DNA of 52,130 bases from Lachnospiraceae bacterium (GTDB lineage Bacteria; Bacillota; Clostridia; Lachnospirales; Lachnospiraceae): the NCBI GenBank assembly GCA_017437065.1, contig JAFSBX010000091.1:1-52130 (forward strand). Reading direction: 5' to 3'. The first letter of the stretch is position 1, and each line of letters opens with the position of its first letter. The notes beneath the pieces are model-generated. The model made no database searches. It saw only the letters and a program-made list of their open reading frames with translations, and was not told the origin of the DNA. A program made the translations under genes and the position numbers. Positions 1 through 6,689 of the stretch are shown piece by piece.

Positions 1-139
1 CTTTAAGGGGCTTATGCAACGAGTCAACTGCAATAGTGGCTTGAACAGCGGGAAAGCCTTTGGCGCCTTTAGACGCTGTCCGGTGTCAAGGGCTTATAGC
101 CCGCAAGCCGAACCACCCGTTTTACGGGTGGCTGCGATT
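1..139 (+). mobile_element. Right end of a probable IS200/IS605 (TnpB/omega-RNA) element, partial
   Basis: This stretch has no credible reading frame but is dense in inverted repeats: GGGCTTATAGCCC at 90-102 and a CCACCCG / CGGGTGG hairpin at 113-131 with loop TTTTA. Hairpins of this kind sit at the right end of IS200/IS605 elements, where the 3' part of tnpB overlaps the omega RNA. The reading frame of a LUD gene on the other strand runs into it and ends, so it is an insertion and its junction lies near 132-142. The rest of the element is outside the window. A different structured mobile RNA cannot be excluded. The element name is an inference from the structure and from my memory of similar clostridial ends. 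Confidence 0.5.
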
Positions 140-475
140 TACCAGTTCACCATCGTATGTAATGGCATTGGAACTCATAAGAAAAAAGTCTGACATTACT
201 GCTTTGGAATAAAGAAGACGGCTTTCTTCGGGAGTAGATGCAGTCATTCTGTCAATTAATTCATATTCTCCACGTTTTAAGGCATCCAGAAGCCCAACTT
301 CTTTAATTGATTCACTACCGCCCCATGAAATGACACTGCCTGCCGGAATCATATCGGAAATAGCCATGACACAGGAGGCACAATCTTCAAAGAAATACCC
401 TTCCATACCTCGTTTTTCTAAATTTTTGATAATACTGTTTGCTGCCGCCGCAAAAGCTTCTTGTTTATACGTCAT
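122..475 (-). pseudogene. LUD-domain (LutC/YkgG-like) protein, 3' half lost to a mobile element
   Basis: The 117-residue frame is the N-terminal half of a LUD (DUF162) protein, a family usually about 200-220 residues long and related to lactate-utilisation protein C. Visible family signatures are the SWGGSESIKE segment (residues 50-59), GLLDALK (61-67) and LMSSNAITYDGELVN (99-113). After GELVN the frame reads four unrelated residues (RSHP) that are encoded by the hairpin of the adjacent element, then stops. The start ATG at 475 follows an AAGGAG ribosome binding site. The promoter upstream is intact, so truncation looks recent. The conserved C-terminal region is missing, so the product is probably non-functional. 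Confidence 0.82.
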
Positions 476-515
476 AAAATCAAGCTCCTTTTAATTTATT
501 TTGTATAGTTTTTAT

Positions 516-530
516 TGATAACAATTATTT
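516..530. promoter_or_regulatory. Fur/PerR-like box upstream of the LUD gene
   Basis: TGATAACAATTATTT matches the 7-1-7 Fur consensus TGATAATNATTATCA at about 12 of 14 positions. It lies between the -10 and the start codon of the disrupted LUD gene. AT-rich DNA yields such matches by chance, so this is tentative. Confidence 0.3.
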
Positions 531-532
531 AT

Positions 533-561
533 AGTATAGAACTTTTGTGTGTAGATGGCAA
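533..561 (-). promoter_or_regulatory. SigA-type promoter of the LUD gene
   Basis: On the minus strand TTGCCA (556-561) is followed after 17 bp by TATACT (533-538), close to the SigA consensus and about 55 bp upstream of the start codon. Confidence 0.6.
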
Positions 562-730
562 GGAACGTAACAAAAACACTTATTGTATGCAACCTTTAAG
601 TGAAAGTAAAAAAATAGAAAGAAACTATTTGCAAAAATTTACAAAAAATGACATTATATTTCAAAATAACAGAAAAATCTACAAATAAAAACAAAATAAA
701 GAAAAATATAAAAAATATTTGAAAAATGTA

Positions 731-759
731 TTGACAAATATAGACAGGATTAGTATAAT
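731..759 (+). promoter_or_regulatory. Consensus SigA promoter for a noncoding transcript
   Basis: TTGACA at 731-736 and TATAAT at 754-759 are separated by exactly 17 bp, a perfect match to the vegetative promoter consensus. The nearest downstream gene starts about 490 bp away, beyond a hairpin and T-tract. Confidence 0.8.
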
Positions 760-765
760 TAAAAC

Positions 766-1118
766 ATCAAAAGAAATCACATAGATTACATCTAAAAACA
801 AAAGTTTTACATAGATGAATCTATAGAAAGAGAGGTACGGTCCACCAGAAACTTATATTACATAATCCAATTTAAAGTACAAAAGAATAAGGAACAAAAG
901 AAAACATTATCGTAATCAGAACCAAAAGAGAAAGTAACGAAGTACAAAAGAAAATTTAAAATTATTTTGGCCGTTACAGTACAGGTGGTACGAAAGAAGA
1001 AGGGGAAGATACGAAGGATGAGAATTGGAGGTATAATCCATTGGATAGCATAGTTTAGAAGCGGGTATTGATTTTTAAATAATCGATATCCGCTTCGTCG
1101 TTATGCGTTTTTTTTGTA
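766..1118 (+). ncRNA. Candidate noncoding RNA of about 350 nt, family unknown
   Basis: Transcription from the perfect promoter at 731-759 would give an RNA of about 350 nt. It would end near an imperfect long hairpin (arms 1058-1072 and 1082-1096, with G-U pairs) and a run of eight T at 1108-1115. The T-run lies 11 nt after the stem, so this is not a textbook terminator. The RNA is purine-rich and has four copies of a CAAAAG-type motif (near 880, 896, 923 and 945). The only small frame seen is an 11-codon one starting at 1018 (MRIGGIIHWIA), preceded by GAAGG. I do not recognise 6S RNA, SRP RNA, RNase P, tmRNA or a T-box here. It could also be a long leader of the gene at 1252. Confidence 0.45.
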
Positions 1119-1251
1119 TTATTTGTTCCATAATTATTAAGAATTTGTGTATTCCTTTCATTTACTGTAGAAAAATCAAAGAAATTAGGTTATTATGTTA
1201 GGAGGAGTGTCTGAAGAGATTCAGAGAGTTATGAAAGGAGTCAATATCAGT

Positions 1252-2556
1252 ATGGATGAGAATAGAGATATGGACCGAAGAGAGTATAGAAGGAAACGAA
1301 GAATAAGGAATCAGATTATGGCATATGTTTTTTTGGCAGTCATTATTGTGGTACTTGTCGTCGGAGTTACTTCAACTGTTCGGCATTTTGCGCATAAGGC
1401 GGCAGATAAAAAGCAGGCAGAAGAATTAGCGAAGCAGTTAGAGGAGCTTGAAGAAAGCGAGGAGCCGGTAACAATTTCAGAACCGGAGTCAGCAGTTGAA
1501 GCAGTGGATCCTTTGGATGCCAAAATAGATGCATGTATTGCGGAAATGCCGTTGGAGGATAAGGTTGCAGGATTATTTGTTATTACGCCGGAGGCATTGA
1601 CAGGAGTAGGGACAGCGGTAAAAGCAGGCGATGGTACGAGAGAAGCATTGAATAAATATGCAGTTGGCGGATTGGTATATTTTTCTAAAAACATTCAGTC
1701 GCAGGAACAGTTGACAGAAATGTTGGCAAATACAAAAATGTACAGCAAATATCCAATTTTTTTGGCTGTAGATGAAGAAGGTGGAGAAGTAAGCCGTGTA
1801 GCAGATGCAAATGTAGGTGTGGAAAATGTGGGAAATATGGCAGATATCGGAGCCGGTGGTGATACACAGAAAGCATTTGATACAGGTAAGACAATTGGTG
1901 AGTACCTTTCAGGATTTGGGTTTAATTTAGATTTTGCACCGGTGGCAGATGTATTGACGAATGCAGATAATACTACAATAGGGAAACGTTCTTTTGGAGC
2001 GGATGGAGCAGTTGTAGCGTCTATGGTTCCGTCATTTGTACAAGGATTAGAAGAAGCGGGTGTCAGTTCCTGTTTGAAGCATTTTCCGGGATTGGGTGAT
2101 ACCACAGCAGATACGCATAATGGAATGGCAACAACAGAACGTACTTTAGAGGAATTTCAGGCAGTGGAATTTCCGGCATTTAAGGCAGGTATTGATGCAG
2201 GTGCCGATTTTGTTATGATGAGTCATGTATCCGCACCGGCACTGGCAGGAGATAATACTCCTGCATCCATTTCCAAAGAAGTGGTTGGAATATTAAGAAA
2301 CGATTTGGGATTTGAAGGTATTATTATTACGGATGCATTAAATATGAAAGCTATTACAGAATATTATACATCCGATGAAGCGGCTGTTAAGGCTATTCAA
2401 GCGGGCGCAGATATGATTTTTATGCCGGAAGAATTTGAAACAGCTTATAATGGAGTGCTTGAGGCAGTCCAGACAGGTACGATTTCAGAGGAACGGATTG
2501 ATGAATCGCTTCGCCGGATTTATCGGGTGAAGTATGCGGATAGTGTAGAAGAATAA
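1252..2556 (+). CDS. Membrane-anchored glycoside hydrolase family 3 (NagZ-like beta-N-acetylhexosaminidase)
   Basis: GH3 enzymes of the NagZ type remove N-acetylglucosamine from muropeptides. The protein has a basic N-terminus, one membrane segment (about residues 22-41) and an acidic linker, then a GH3 domain from about residue 92, so the catalytic part should be outside the cell. The NagZ signature KHFPGLGDTTADTH (about 276-289) supplies the catalytic His, and IITDALNMKAI (about 361) has the expected nucleophile Asp. I chose ATG 1252 because AGGAG (1236-1240) precedes it. The frame is open to ATG 1195, which has no ribosome binding site but would add 19 residues. The gene is monocistronic, with a terminator directly downstream. 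Substrate is inferred from the family. Confidence 0.88.
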   Translation: MDENRDMDRREYRRKRRIRNQIMAYVFLAVIIVVLVVGVTSTVRHFAHKAADKKQAEELAKQLEELEESEEPVTISEPESAVEAVDPLDAKIDACIAEMPLEDKVAGLFVITPEALTGVGTAVKAGDGTREALNKYAVGGLVYFSKNIQSQEQLTEMLANTKMYSKYPIFLAVDEEGGEVSRVADANVGVENVGNMADIGAGGDTQKAFDTGKTIGEYLSGFGFNLDFAPVADVLTNADNTTIGKRSFGADGAVVASMVPSFVQGLEEAGVSSCLKHFPGLGDTTADTHNGMATTERTLEEFQAVEFPAFKAGIDAGADFVMMSHVSAPALAGDNTPASISKEVVGILRNDLGFEGIIITDALNMKAITEYYTSDEAAVKAIQAGADMIFMPEEFETAYNGVLEAVQTGTISEERIDESLRRIYRVKYADSVEE

Positions 2557-2563
2557 AGATGAT

Positions 2564-2597
2564 AAAAAGTTCCGGTCATTAGGTACCGGAGCTTTTT
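2564..2597 (+). terminator. Intrinsic terminator after the GH3 gene
   Basis: AAAAGTTCCGGT and ACCGGAGCTTTTT form a 12-bp stem with an 8-nt loop and end in a T-run. Confidence 0.85.
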
Positions 2598-2661
2598 ATG
2601 TAATTGGAAAATGAGAAAATTCATAGATTTTGATTAAAGAATGTAAATTGTGTAAAGGCAT

Positions 2662-2685
2662 AAAAAAACTCGGTTTAAAACCGAG
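2662..2685 (-). terminator. Terminator of the tRNA-Gly transcript
   Basis: On the minus strand CTCGGTTTTAAACCGAG folds into a 7-bp stem and is followed by seven T. It lies just downstream of the tRNA. Confidence 0.8.
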
Positions 2686-2695
2686 AAATAAAAAA

Positions 2696-2766
<71 letters not shown>

Positions 2767-2789
2767 ATGTCATTTTCAAGACAAATAGA

Positions 2790-2818
2790 ATTATATTATA
2801 TAGGAGATTTATTGTCAA
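2790..2818 (-). promoter_or_regulatory. SigA promoter of tRNA-Gly
   Basis: On the minus strand TTGACA (2813-2818), 17 bp and TATAAT (2790-2795) form a perfect consensus promoter 24 bp upstream of the mature tRNA 5' end. Confidence 0.8.
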
Positions 2819-2829
2819 TAGATTTTTTT

Positions 2830-2855
2830 GATTTTCTCTAAAGATTTTCTCTAAA
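2830..2855. repeat. Two tandem copies of a 13-bp unit in the gap before rarA1
   Basis: GATTTTCTCTAAA occurs twice in tandem in the T-rich gap 2819-3115. Apart from this repeat and a weak promoter-like TTAAAAT near 3000, I see nothing else in the gap. Confidence 0.5.
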
Positions 2856-3115
2856 GTTTTTCTGAATTGTTTATTTTTTTTGCTCTTTGGACTTTAATTT
2901 AGTTATAGTGAATTTTTTTGAGTTCTATATTTAAGTCAAATGTATGATATATTGTTAACGTTTATTAGTGTACTTATCTGTCGTTTTGGAAAAGAATATG
3001 TTAAAATCGATATGTATTGTACTCAGAATAGTTCCGGGTAAGAGAGAAAGGATAAAAGAAAATTTTTAACTCAAATATCGGACTGGATATTTTCATAGGA
3101 AGAATAGGTGAAAAC

Positions 3116-4468
3116 ATGGATTTATTTGAATATATGCGAAATACGAATAAAGAAAAGGAGTCTCCATTGGCTGCAAGAATGCGGCCGACGACTTTAGAGG
3201 AAGTGGTGGGACAACAGCATATTGTCGGAGAGGATAAGCTGCTTTATCGTGCCATAAAAGCGGATAAGTTAAGTTCTATTATTTTTTATGGCCCGCCGGG
3301 AACTGGGAAGACCACATTAGCGAAGGTGATTGCCAATACTACCAGTGCAGAGTTTACACAGATTAATGCCACCATTGCCGGGAAGAAGGATATGGAAGAG
3401 GTCATTAATAAAGCGAAAGACTTGCAGGGGATGTATGGGAAAAAGACCATTCTTTTTATTGATGAGATTCATCGTTTTAATAAAGGGCAGCAGGATTATC
3501 TGCTTCCGTTTGTTGAGGATGGTACGGTTATTTTAATCGGAGCAACTACGGAAAATCCGTATTTTGAAGTAAATGGAGCGTTGATTTCCCGTTCGGTTAT
3601 TTTTGAGCTAAAACCGCTTTCTAAGGAAGATATTAAAGAGCTTTTGAAACGGGCAGTTTATAATACAGAAAAAGGAATGGGAGCGTATGATGCGGAAATT
3701 GATGAGGATGCATTGGAATTTCTGGCGGAACTTTCCGGTGGAGATGCAAGGCATGCACTGAATGCGATAGAATTGGGAATTATGACTACCAATCGTAGTG
3801 AAGACGGAAAAATACATATAACACTTTCTGTGGCAGAGGAATGTATACAGAAAAGGGTTATCCGCTATGATAAGTCGGGAGATAACCATTATGATACCAT
3901 ATCTGCGTTTATTAAGAGTATGCGGGGGTCAGACCCGGATGCGGCGGTGTATTATCTGGCAAGAATGTTATATGCAGGAGAAAGTGTTACATTTATTGCA
4001 AGAAGAATCATGATTTGTGCATCAGAAGATGTAGGAAATGCAGATCCTAACGCATTAACTGTTGCGGTCAGTGCAGCACAGGCAGTAGAAAGGGTGGGAA
4101 TGCCGGAAGCACAGATTATTCTGTCGCAGGCGGTTACTTACATTGCAACAGCACCGAAAAGTGATGCCAGTATTAAGGCGATTATGGAGGCAACAAGAGT
4201 GGTGGAAGAGACAGGAAATCTTCCAATTCCTACACATTTACAGGATGCACATTATAAAGGAGCGGCGAAATTGGGACACGGAACAGGTTATAAATATTCT
4301 CACGATTATCCGAATGATTATGTGGAACAGCAGTATTTGCCTTATGAGTTGAATGGGAAAGAGTTTTATAAACCGAAGGGGAACGGGTATGAGGTGAAGA
4401 TTAAGGAACATATGATGAGGATAAAGAGGGAAGAGTCAGGGAGAAATGGGGAAAAGAAGCAGGAATAA
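3116..4468 (+). CDS. rarA: Replication-associated recombination ATPase RarA (MgsA), copy 1
   Basis: RarA is an AAA+ ATPase of the clamp-loader clade that acts at stalled replication forks. The 450-residue length is typical. Walker A is GPPGTGKTT (about 59-67), Walker B FIDEIHRF (about 114-121), and the sensor segment ATTENPYFE follows. The C-terminal MgsA domain carries KSMRGSDPDAAVYYLARML and the ending PTHLQDAHYKGAAKLGHG...YLP. The start ATG has an AGGTG site upstream. A second rarA lies at 18715. The two proteins share all motifs but clearly differ in sequence, so this is a paralogue pair, not a recent duplication. Immediately downstream lies the restriction island. Confidence 0.93.
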   Translation: MDLFEYMRNTNKEKESPLAARMRPTTLEEVVGQQHIVGEDKLLYRAIKADKLSSIIFYGPPGTGKTTLAKVIANTTSAEFTQINATIAGKKDMEEVINKAKDLQGMYGKKTILFIDEIHRFNKGQQDYLLPFVEDGTVILIGATTENPYFEVNGALISRSVIFELKPLSKEDIKELLKRAVYNTEKGMGAYDAEIDEDALEFLAELSGGDARHALNAIELGIMTTNRSEDGKIHITLSVAEECIQKRVIRYDKSGDNHYDTISAFIKSMRGSDPDAAVYYLARMLYAGESVTFIARRIMICASEDVGNADPNALTVAVSAAQAVERVGMPEAQIILSQAVTYIATAPKSDASIKAIMEATRVVEETGNLPIPTHLQDAHYKGAAKLGHGTGYKYSHDYPNDYVEQQYLPYELNGKEFYKPKGNGYEVKIKEHMMRIKREESGRNGEKKQE

Positions 4469-4505
4469 AATGTATAGAAATTAAATGAAAAAAGATATAA
4501 AGTGC

Positions 4506-4533
4506 TTGTATTATATTTATATAAGAATATGAT
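4506..4533 (+). promoter_or_regulatory. Possible promoter of the restriction-modification locus
   Basis: TTGTAT (4506-4511), 16 bp and TATGAT (4528-4533) lie about 100 bp upstream of hsdM in the gap 4469-4636. The same gap holds two near-copies of the segment GAGTAG(TAG)AAGTGA, near 4536 and 4608, of unknown meaning. Confidence 0.4.
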
Positions 4534-4636
4534 ATATGAGTAGTAGAAGTGAGTTTTATTGAACAGATAATGTGATAAAATATATAGAAAACCTATAGAA
4601 AACTAATGAGTAGAAGTGAAGTCGGAGGAGGTTGCC

Positions 4637-6175
4637 ATGGTTACGGGTGTAATTAAGAACAAAATTGATAAGATATGGACGGATATATGGGCTGGAGGTA
4701 TAACTAATCCTTTAACTGTAATTGAACAGCTGACATATTTGATGTTTATACGTTCATTGGATGAAAAAGAGCTTGAAAATGAAGAATTTGAAAACATGAC
4801 AGGACAGGCAAGTGATAAGATATTCCCACAATCAGAAGTGGGGCAGTCTATGAGATGGAGCAGATTTAAGGAAAAAGATTCTCGTGATATTTTTGATATT
4901 GTGTCACAGAGGGTATTTCCGGCGATTAAAAAGATGAAATATGGTCAGTTGCCGGATTTCAGTGAAACGGGTGAGTTGATAGAAATAGCAGATGATGAAT
5001 CAAAGGGAGCAGAAGATAAAACAGCTTTTGCAAAGTATATGGAAGGTGCTACGTTTTTAATTCCTACGCCACAAGTGTTACAGAAGATTATTACCGGTCT
5101 TGATGACTTATATGAACATGATATTGCCGACTTGGATATGCAAGGGGATTTATACGAGTATATGCTTGGAAAACTTGCGACAGCGGGAAAGAATGGACAA
5201 TTTAGAACACCTATGCATATAAGGGAAATGATGGTTGCATTATTAGCACCTGTGCCGGATGACTATATTGTGGATCCGGCTTGCGGTACAGCGGGATTTC
5301 TTGTATCAGCAGCAAAGTATATTAGAGAAAATTACGAAGAGACTATGACGAGTGAGCAGTGGAATAATTTTACGAGTACGGCATTTACCGGATTTGATAC
5401 GGATAATACAATGCTTAGAATCTCAGCAATGAATCTAATGTTGCATTCAATCACAAATCCGGAGATTGATTATAAGGATAGTGTATCAAAAAAGAATCAG
5501 TTAAGCAGTAAATACACGGTTTGTCTGGCAAATCCACCATTCAAGGGAACGGTGGATGAGGAAAGTATTAATGATGATTTGAAGGCTGTTACCAATACGA
5601 AGAAAACAGAATTATTATTTTTGGCTTTATTTATTCGTTTGTTGAAAACTGGTGGAAGATGTGCATGTATTGTTCCTGACGGAGTGTTGTTTGGCAGTAG
5701 TAATGCACATAAATCTATTCGAAAGGAACTAATTGAAAATCATAAATTGCAGGCAGTAATTTCAATGCCGTCAGGAGTATTTAAACCATATGCAGGTGTG
5801 TCGACTGCAATATTAGTATTTACTAAGACTGGGGCAGGTGGAACTGACAAGGTATGGTTCTATGACATGAAGGCAGATGGATTTTCATTGGATGATAAGC
5901 GTTCAGAGATTGCAGAAAATGATATTCCGGACATTATTGAAAGATTTCACTCGTTAGATAAGGAAGAGGATAGAGAAAGAACAGAGCAGAGTTTCTTTGT
6001 GCCCAAAAAGGAAATTGTTGAGAATGGTTATGATTTGTCAATTAATAAGTATAAGAAGGTGGAATATGTACCTGTTGAGTATCCGCCGACAAGTGAGATA
6101 TTGAAGGAATTGGAAGATATTGAGAAACAGATTGCAGTTGAAATGGAAGAGTTAAAGAAGTTGTTGGAAAAATAA
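4637..6175 (+). CDS. hsdM: Type I restriction-modification system DNA methyltransferase subunit HsdM
   Basis: HsdM transfers a methyl group from S-adenosylmethionine to adenine N6 and forms the M2S1 methylase with HsdS. The 512-residue protein starts with the HsdM_N helical domain (NKIDKIWTDIWAGGITNPL). It then has motif I DPACGTAGFL (about 213-222) and the catalytic NPPF (about 299-302). The ATG at 4637 is 5 nt after GGAGGAGG and aligns with the family start. An upstream GTG at 4616 is less likely. It is the first gene of the island. The following specificity gene is separated from it by more than 500 bp that contain a terminator and a toxin-antitoxin repeat, which is unusual for hsdM-hsdS pairs. 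Confidence 0.95.
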   Translation: MVTGVIKNKIDKIWTDIWAGGITNPLTVIEQLTYLMFIRSLDEKELENEEFENMTGQASDKIFPQSEVGQSMRWSRFKEKDSRDIFDIVSQRVFPAIKKMKYGQLPDFSETGELIEIADDESKGAEDKTAFAKYMEGATFLIPTPQVLQKIITGLDDLYEHDIADLDMQGDLYEYMLGKLATAGKNGQFRTPMHIREMMVALLAPVPDDYIVDPACGTAGFLVSAAKYIRENYEETMTSEQWNNFTSTAFTGFDTDNTMLRISAMNLMLHSITNPEIDYKDSVSKKNQLSSKYTVCLANPPFKGTVDEESINDDLKAVTNTKKTELLFLALFIRLLKTGGRCACIVPDGVLFGSSNAHKSIRKELIENHKLQAVISMPSGVFKPYAGVSTAILVFTKTGAGGTDKVWFYDMKADGFSLDDKRSEIAENDIPDIIERFHSLDKEEDRERTEQSFFVPKKEIVENGYDLSINKYKKVEYVPVEYPPTSEILKELEDIEKQIAVEMEELKKLLEK

Positions 6176-6179
6176 ATTC

Positions 6180-6193
6180 GGATTTGTCGAGCT
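6180..6193 (+). repeat. Core motif copy 1 (after hsdM)
   Basis: GGATTTGTCGAGCT matches the hsdS central sequence CGATTTGTCGAGCT at 13 of 14 bases but stands 4 bp after the hsdM stop. Further copies lie at 6672, 7227, 9808, 10268 and 11019. The surrounding bases could be a remnant of an hsdS conserved region or a recombination site. Confidence 0.6.
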
Positions 6194-6297
6194 ACGAGGA
6201 ATGCAAGGATGGTGTGAAAACGAGATGGCAAGTTGAGTGGGTGAGACATGATGATTGTAAAATGTGAACATATGTTTATAAATGATTATTGGAATTA

Positions 6298-6326
6298 TTG
6301 ACAGAGTGAAAACTTAGTGGTAACAT
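6298..6326 (+). promoter_or_regulatory. Promoter of antitoxin RNA, module A
   Basis: TTGACA (6298-6303), 17 bp and TAACAT (6321-6326) point toward the toxin gene. The same spacing and motifs occur in module B at 9913-9941, although sequence further upstream differs, which supports function. Confidence 0.6.
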
Positions 6327-6332
6327 AATTAT

Positions 6333-6422
6333 ATAAAAGTGCTACCGATAGACGGTTAGCCTGAATTATTGATAGTTATAAAAATAACCGCCAAGTTTTC
6401 TCAGGACAGGGCGGTTATTTTT
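6333..6422 (+). ncRNA. Predicted antitoxin RNA, module A
   Basis: From the promoter at 6298-6326, a transcript of about 90 nt would carry a 5' hairpin (GCTACCG / CGGTTAGC) and end at the bidirectional terminator 6380-6422. It overlaps the last codons and 3' end of the toxin mRNA in antisense. Convergent RNAs meeting at a shared terminator are the layout of Fst-par-like and TxpA/RatA-like type I systems. The RNA itself is inferred. Confidence 0.5.
6380..6422. terminator. Bidirectional terminator, module A
   Basis: AAAAATAACCGCC and GGCGGTTATTTTT form a perfect 13-bp stem. Both strands end in a T-run, so it can stop the antitoxin RNA, hsdM read-through (plus) and the toxin mRNA (minus). Confidence 0.85.
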
Positions 6423-6513
6423 GTGTCTTGCTATTCTTTCCAAACGAATAGCCAAGACTGAAACATGTCAAATATAAGCTGATGACAGCAATCAAGCTTT
6501 CGATGGTGAGCAT
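6415..6513 (-). CDS. Hol_Tox-like hydrophobic peptide, type I toxin, module A
   Basis: This 32-codon gene begins MLTIESLIAVISLYLT and ends SLGYSFGKNSKTQK: one hydrophobic segment (about residues 4-22) and a basic tail, as in the putative holin-like toxin family (Hol_Tox) and other type I toxins that depolarise the membrane. AAGGAGG lies 8 nt before ATG, a very strong site. The stop codon is inside the terminator stem. A 5' leader hairpin (CGGAGG / CCTCCG, 6580-6598) offers a CCUCCG strand that could instead pair with the AAGGAGG, a likely translation switch. Copy B differs at only three residues (14, 24, 26). Toxicity is inferred. Confidence 0.72.
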   Translation of the reverse strand: MLTIESLIAVISLYLTCFSLGYSFGKNSKTQK

Positions 6514-6638
6514 AAGCAAAGCCTCCTTGGTCAAGATTTCTGCAAGCAGATTTCTATGTATCAAAGATACATTGTAATCGGAGGTCACAGTCCTCCGTAG
6601 AAGACTAACCGCCTACCGTTATGGTAGCACCTAAAAAT

Positions 6639-6667
6639 ATTTTAACAAACATACGTTCACGAATCAA
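6639..6667 (-). promoter_or_regulatory. Promoter of toxin mRNA, module A
   Basis: On the minus strand TTGATT (6662-6667), 17 bp and TAAAAT (6639-6644) give a start near 6632, exactly at the GGTGCTACC inverted-repeat end. The identical arrangement is kept in module B (10235-10263). Confidence 0.65.
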
Positions 6668-6671
6668 GAGT

Positions 6672-6685
6672 AGATTTGTGGAGAT
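6672..6685 (+). repeat. Core motif copy 2 (5' edge of hsdS1)
   Basis: AGATTTGTGGAGAT is identical to copy 5 at 10268. Read in the hsdS1 frame it encodes the SRFVEM remnant of the conserved SRFVEL helix, just before the chosen start codon. Confidence 0.6.
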
Positions 6686-6689
6686 GAAG

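Larger units (their letters stand above)
6312..6687. repeat. Direct repeat A (type I toxin-antitoxin module)
   Basis: About 376 bp that recur at 9928-10283 in the same orientation with high identity. Copy A has an extra 16-bp hairpin-forming insert near 6559-6574. Inside each copy, GTGCTACC...CGGTTAG (6339-6360) and CTAACCGCC...GGTAGCAC (6605-6630) form imperfect terminal inverted repeats. These bracket a toxin peptide gene, its antisense promoter and a shared terminator. The repeat ends in core motif copy 2, just inside the 5' edge of hsdS1. Confidence 0.85.

Noticed and set aside
1-139. Group II intron 3' end (domains V/VI).
   Set aside because: The terminal hairpin lacks the domain V catalytic AGC/GTT pattern and resembles an IS200/IS605 right end instead.
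960-1000. GGTGGTACG in the 731-1118 RNA looked like a T-box antiterminator (GGGTGGTACCGCG).
   Set aside because: Only part of the motif matches, no complementary terminator arm contains it, and the downstream gene is a glycosidase, not an amino-acid or tRNA-synthetase gene.
1695-2105. 136-codon antisense frame in the GH3 gene.
   Set aside because: Shadow of the plus-strand gene, with no ribosome binding site or motif.
6621-6689. hsdS1 starting at 6621.
   Set aside because: These codons encode a scar (RIKSRFVEMK) of another hsdS within the repeat. The GGAG before ATG 6690 and the family N-terminus support the later start.
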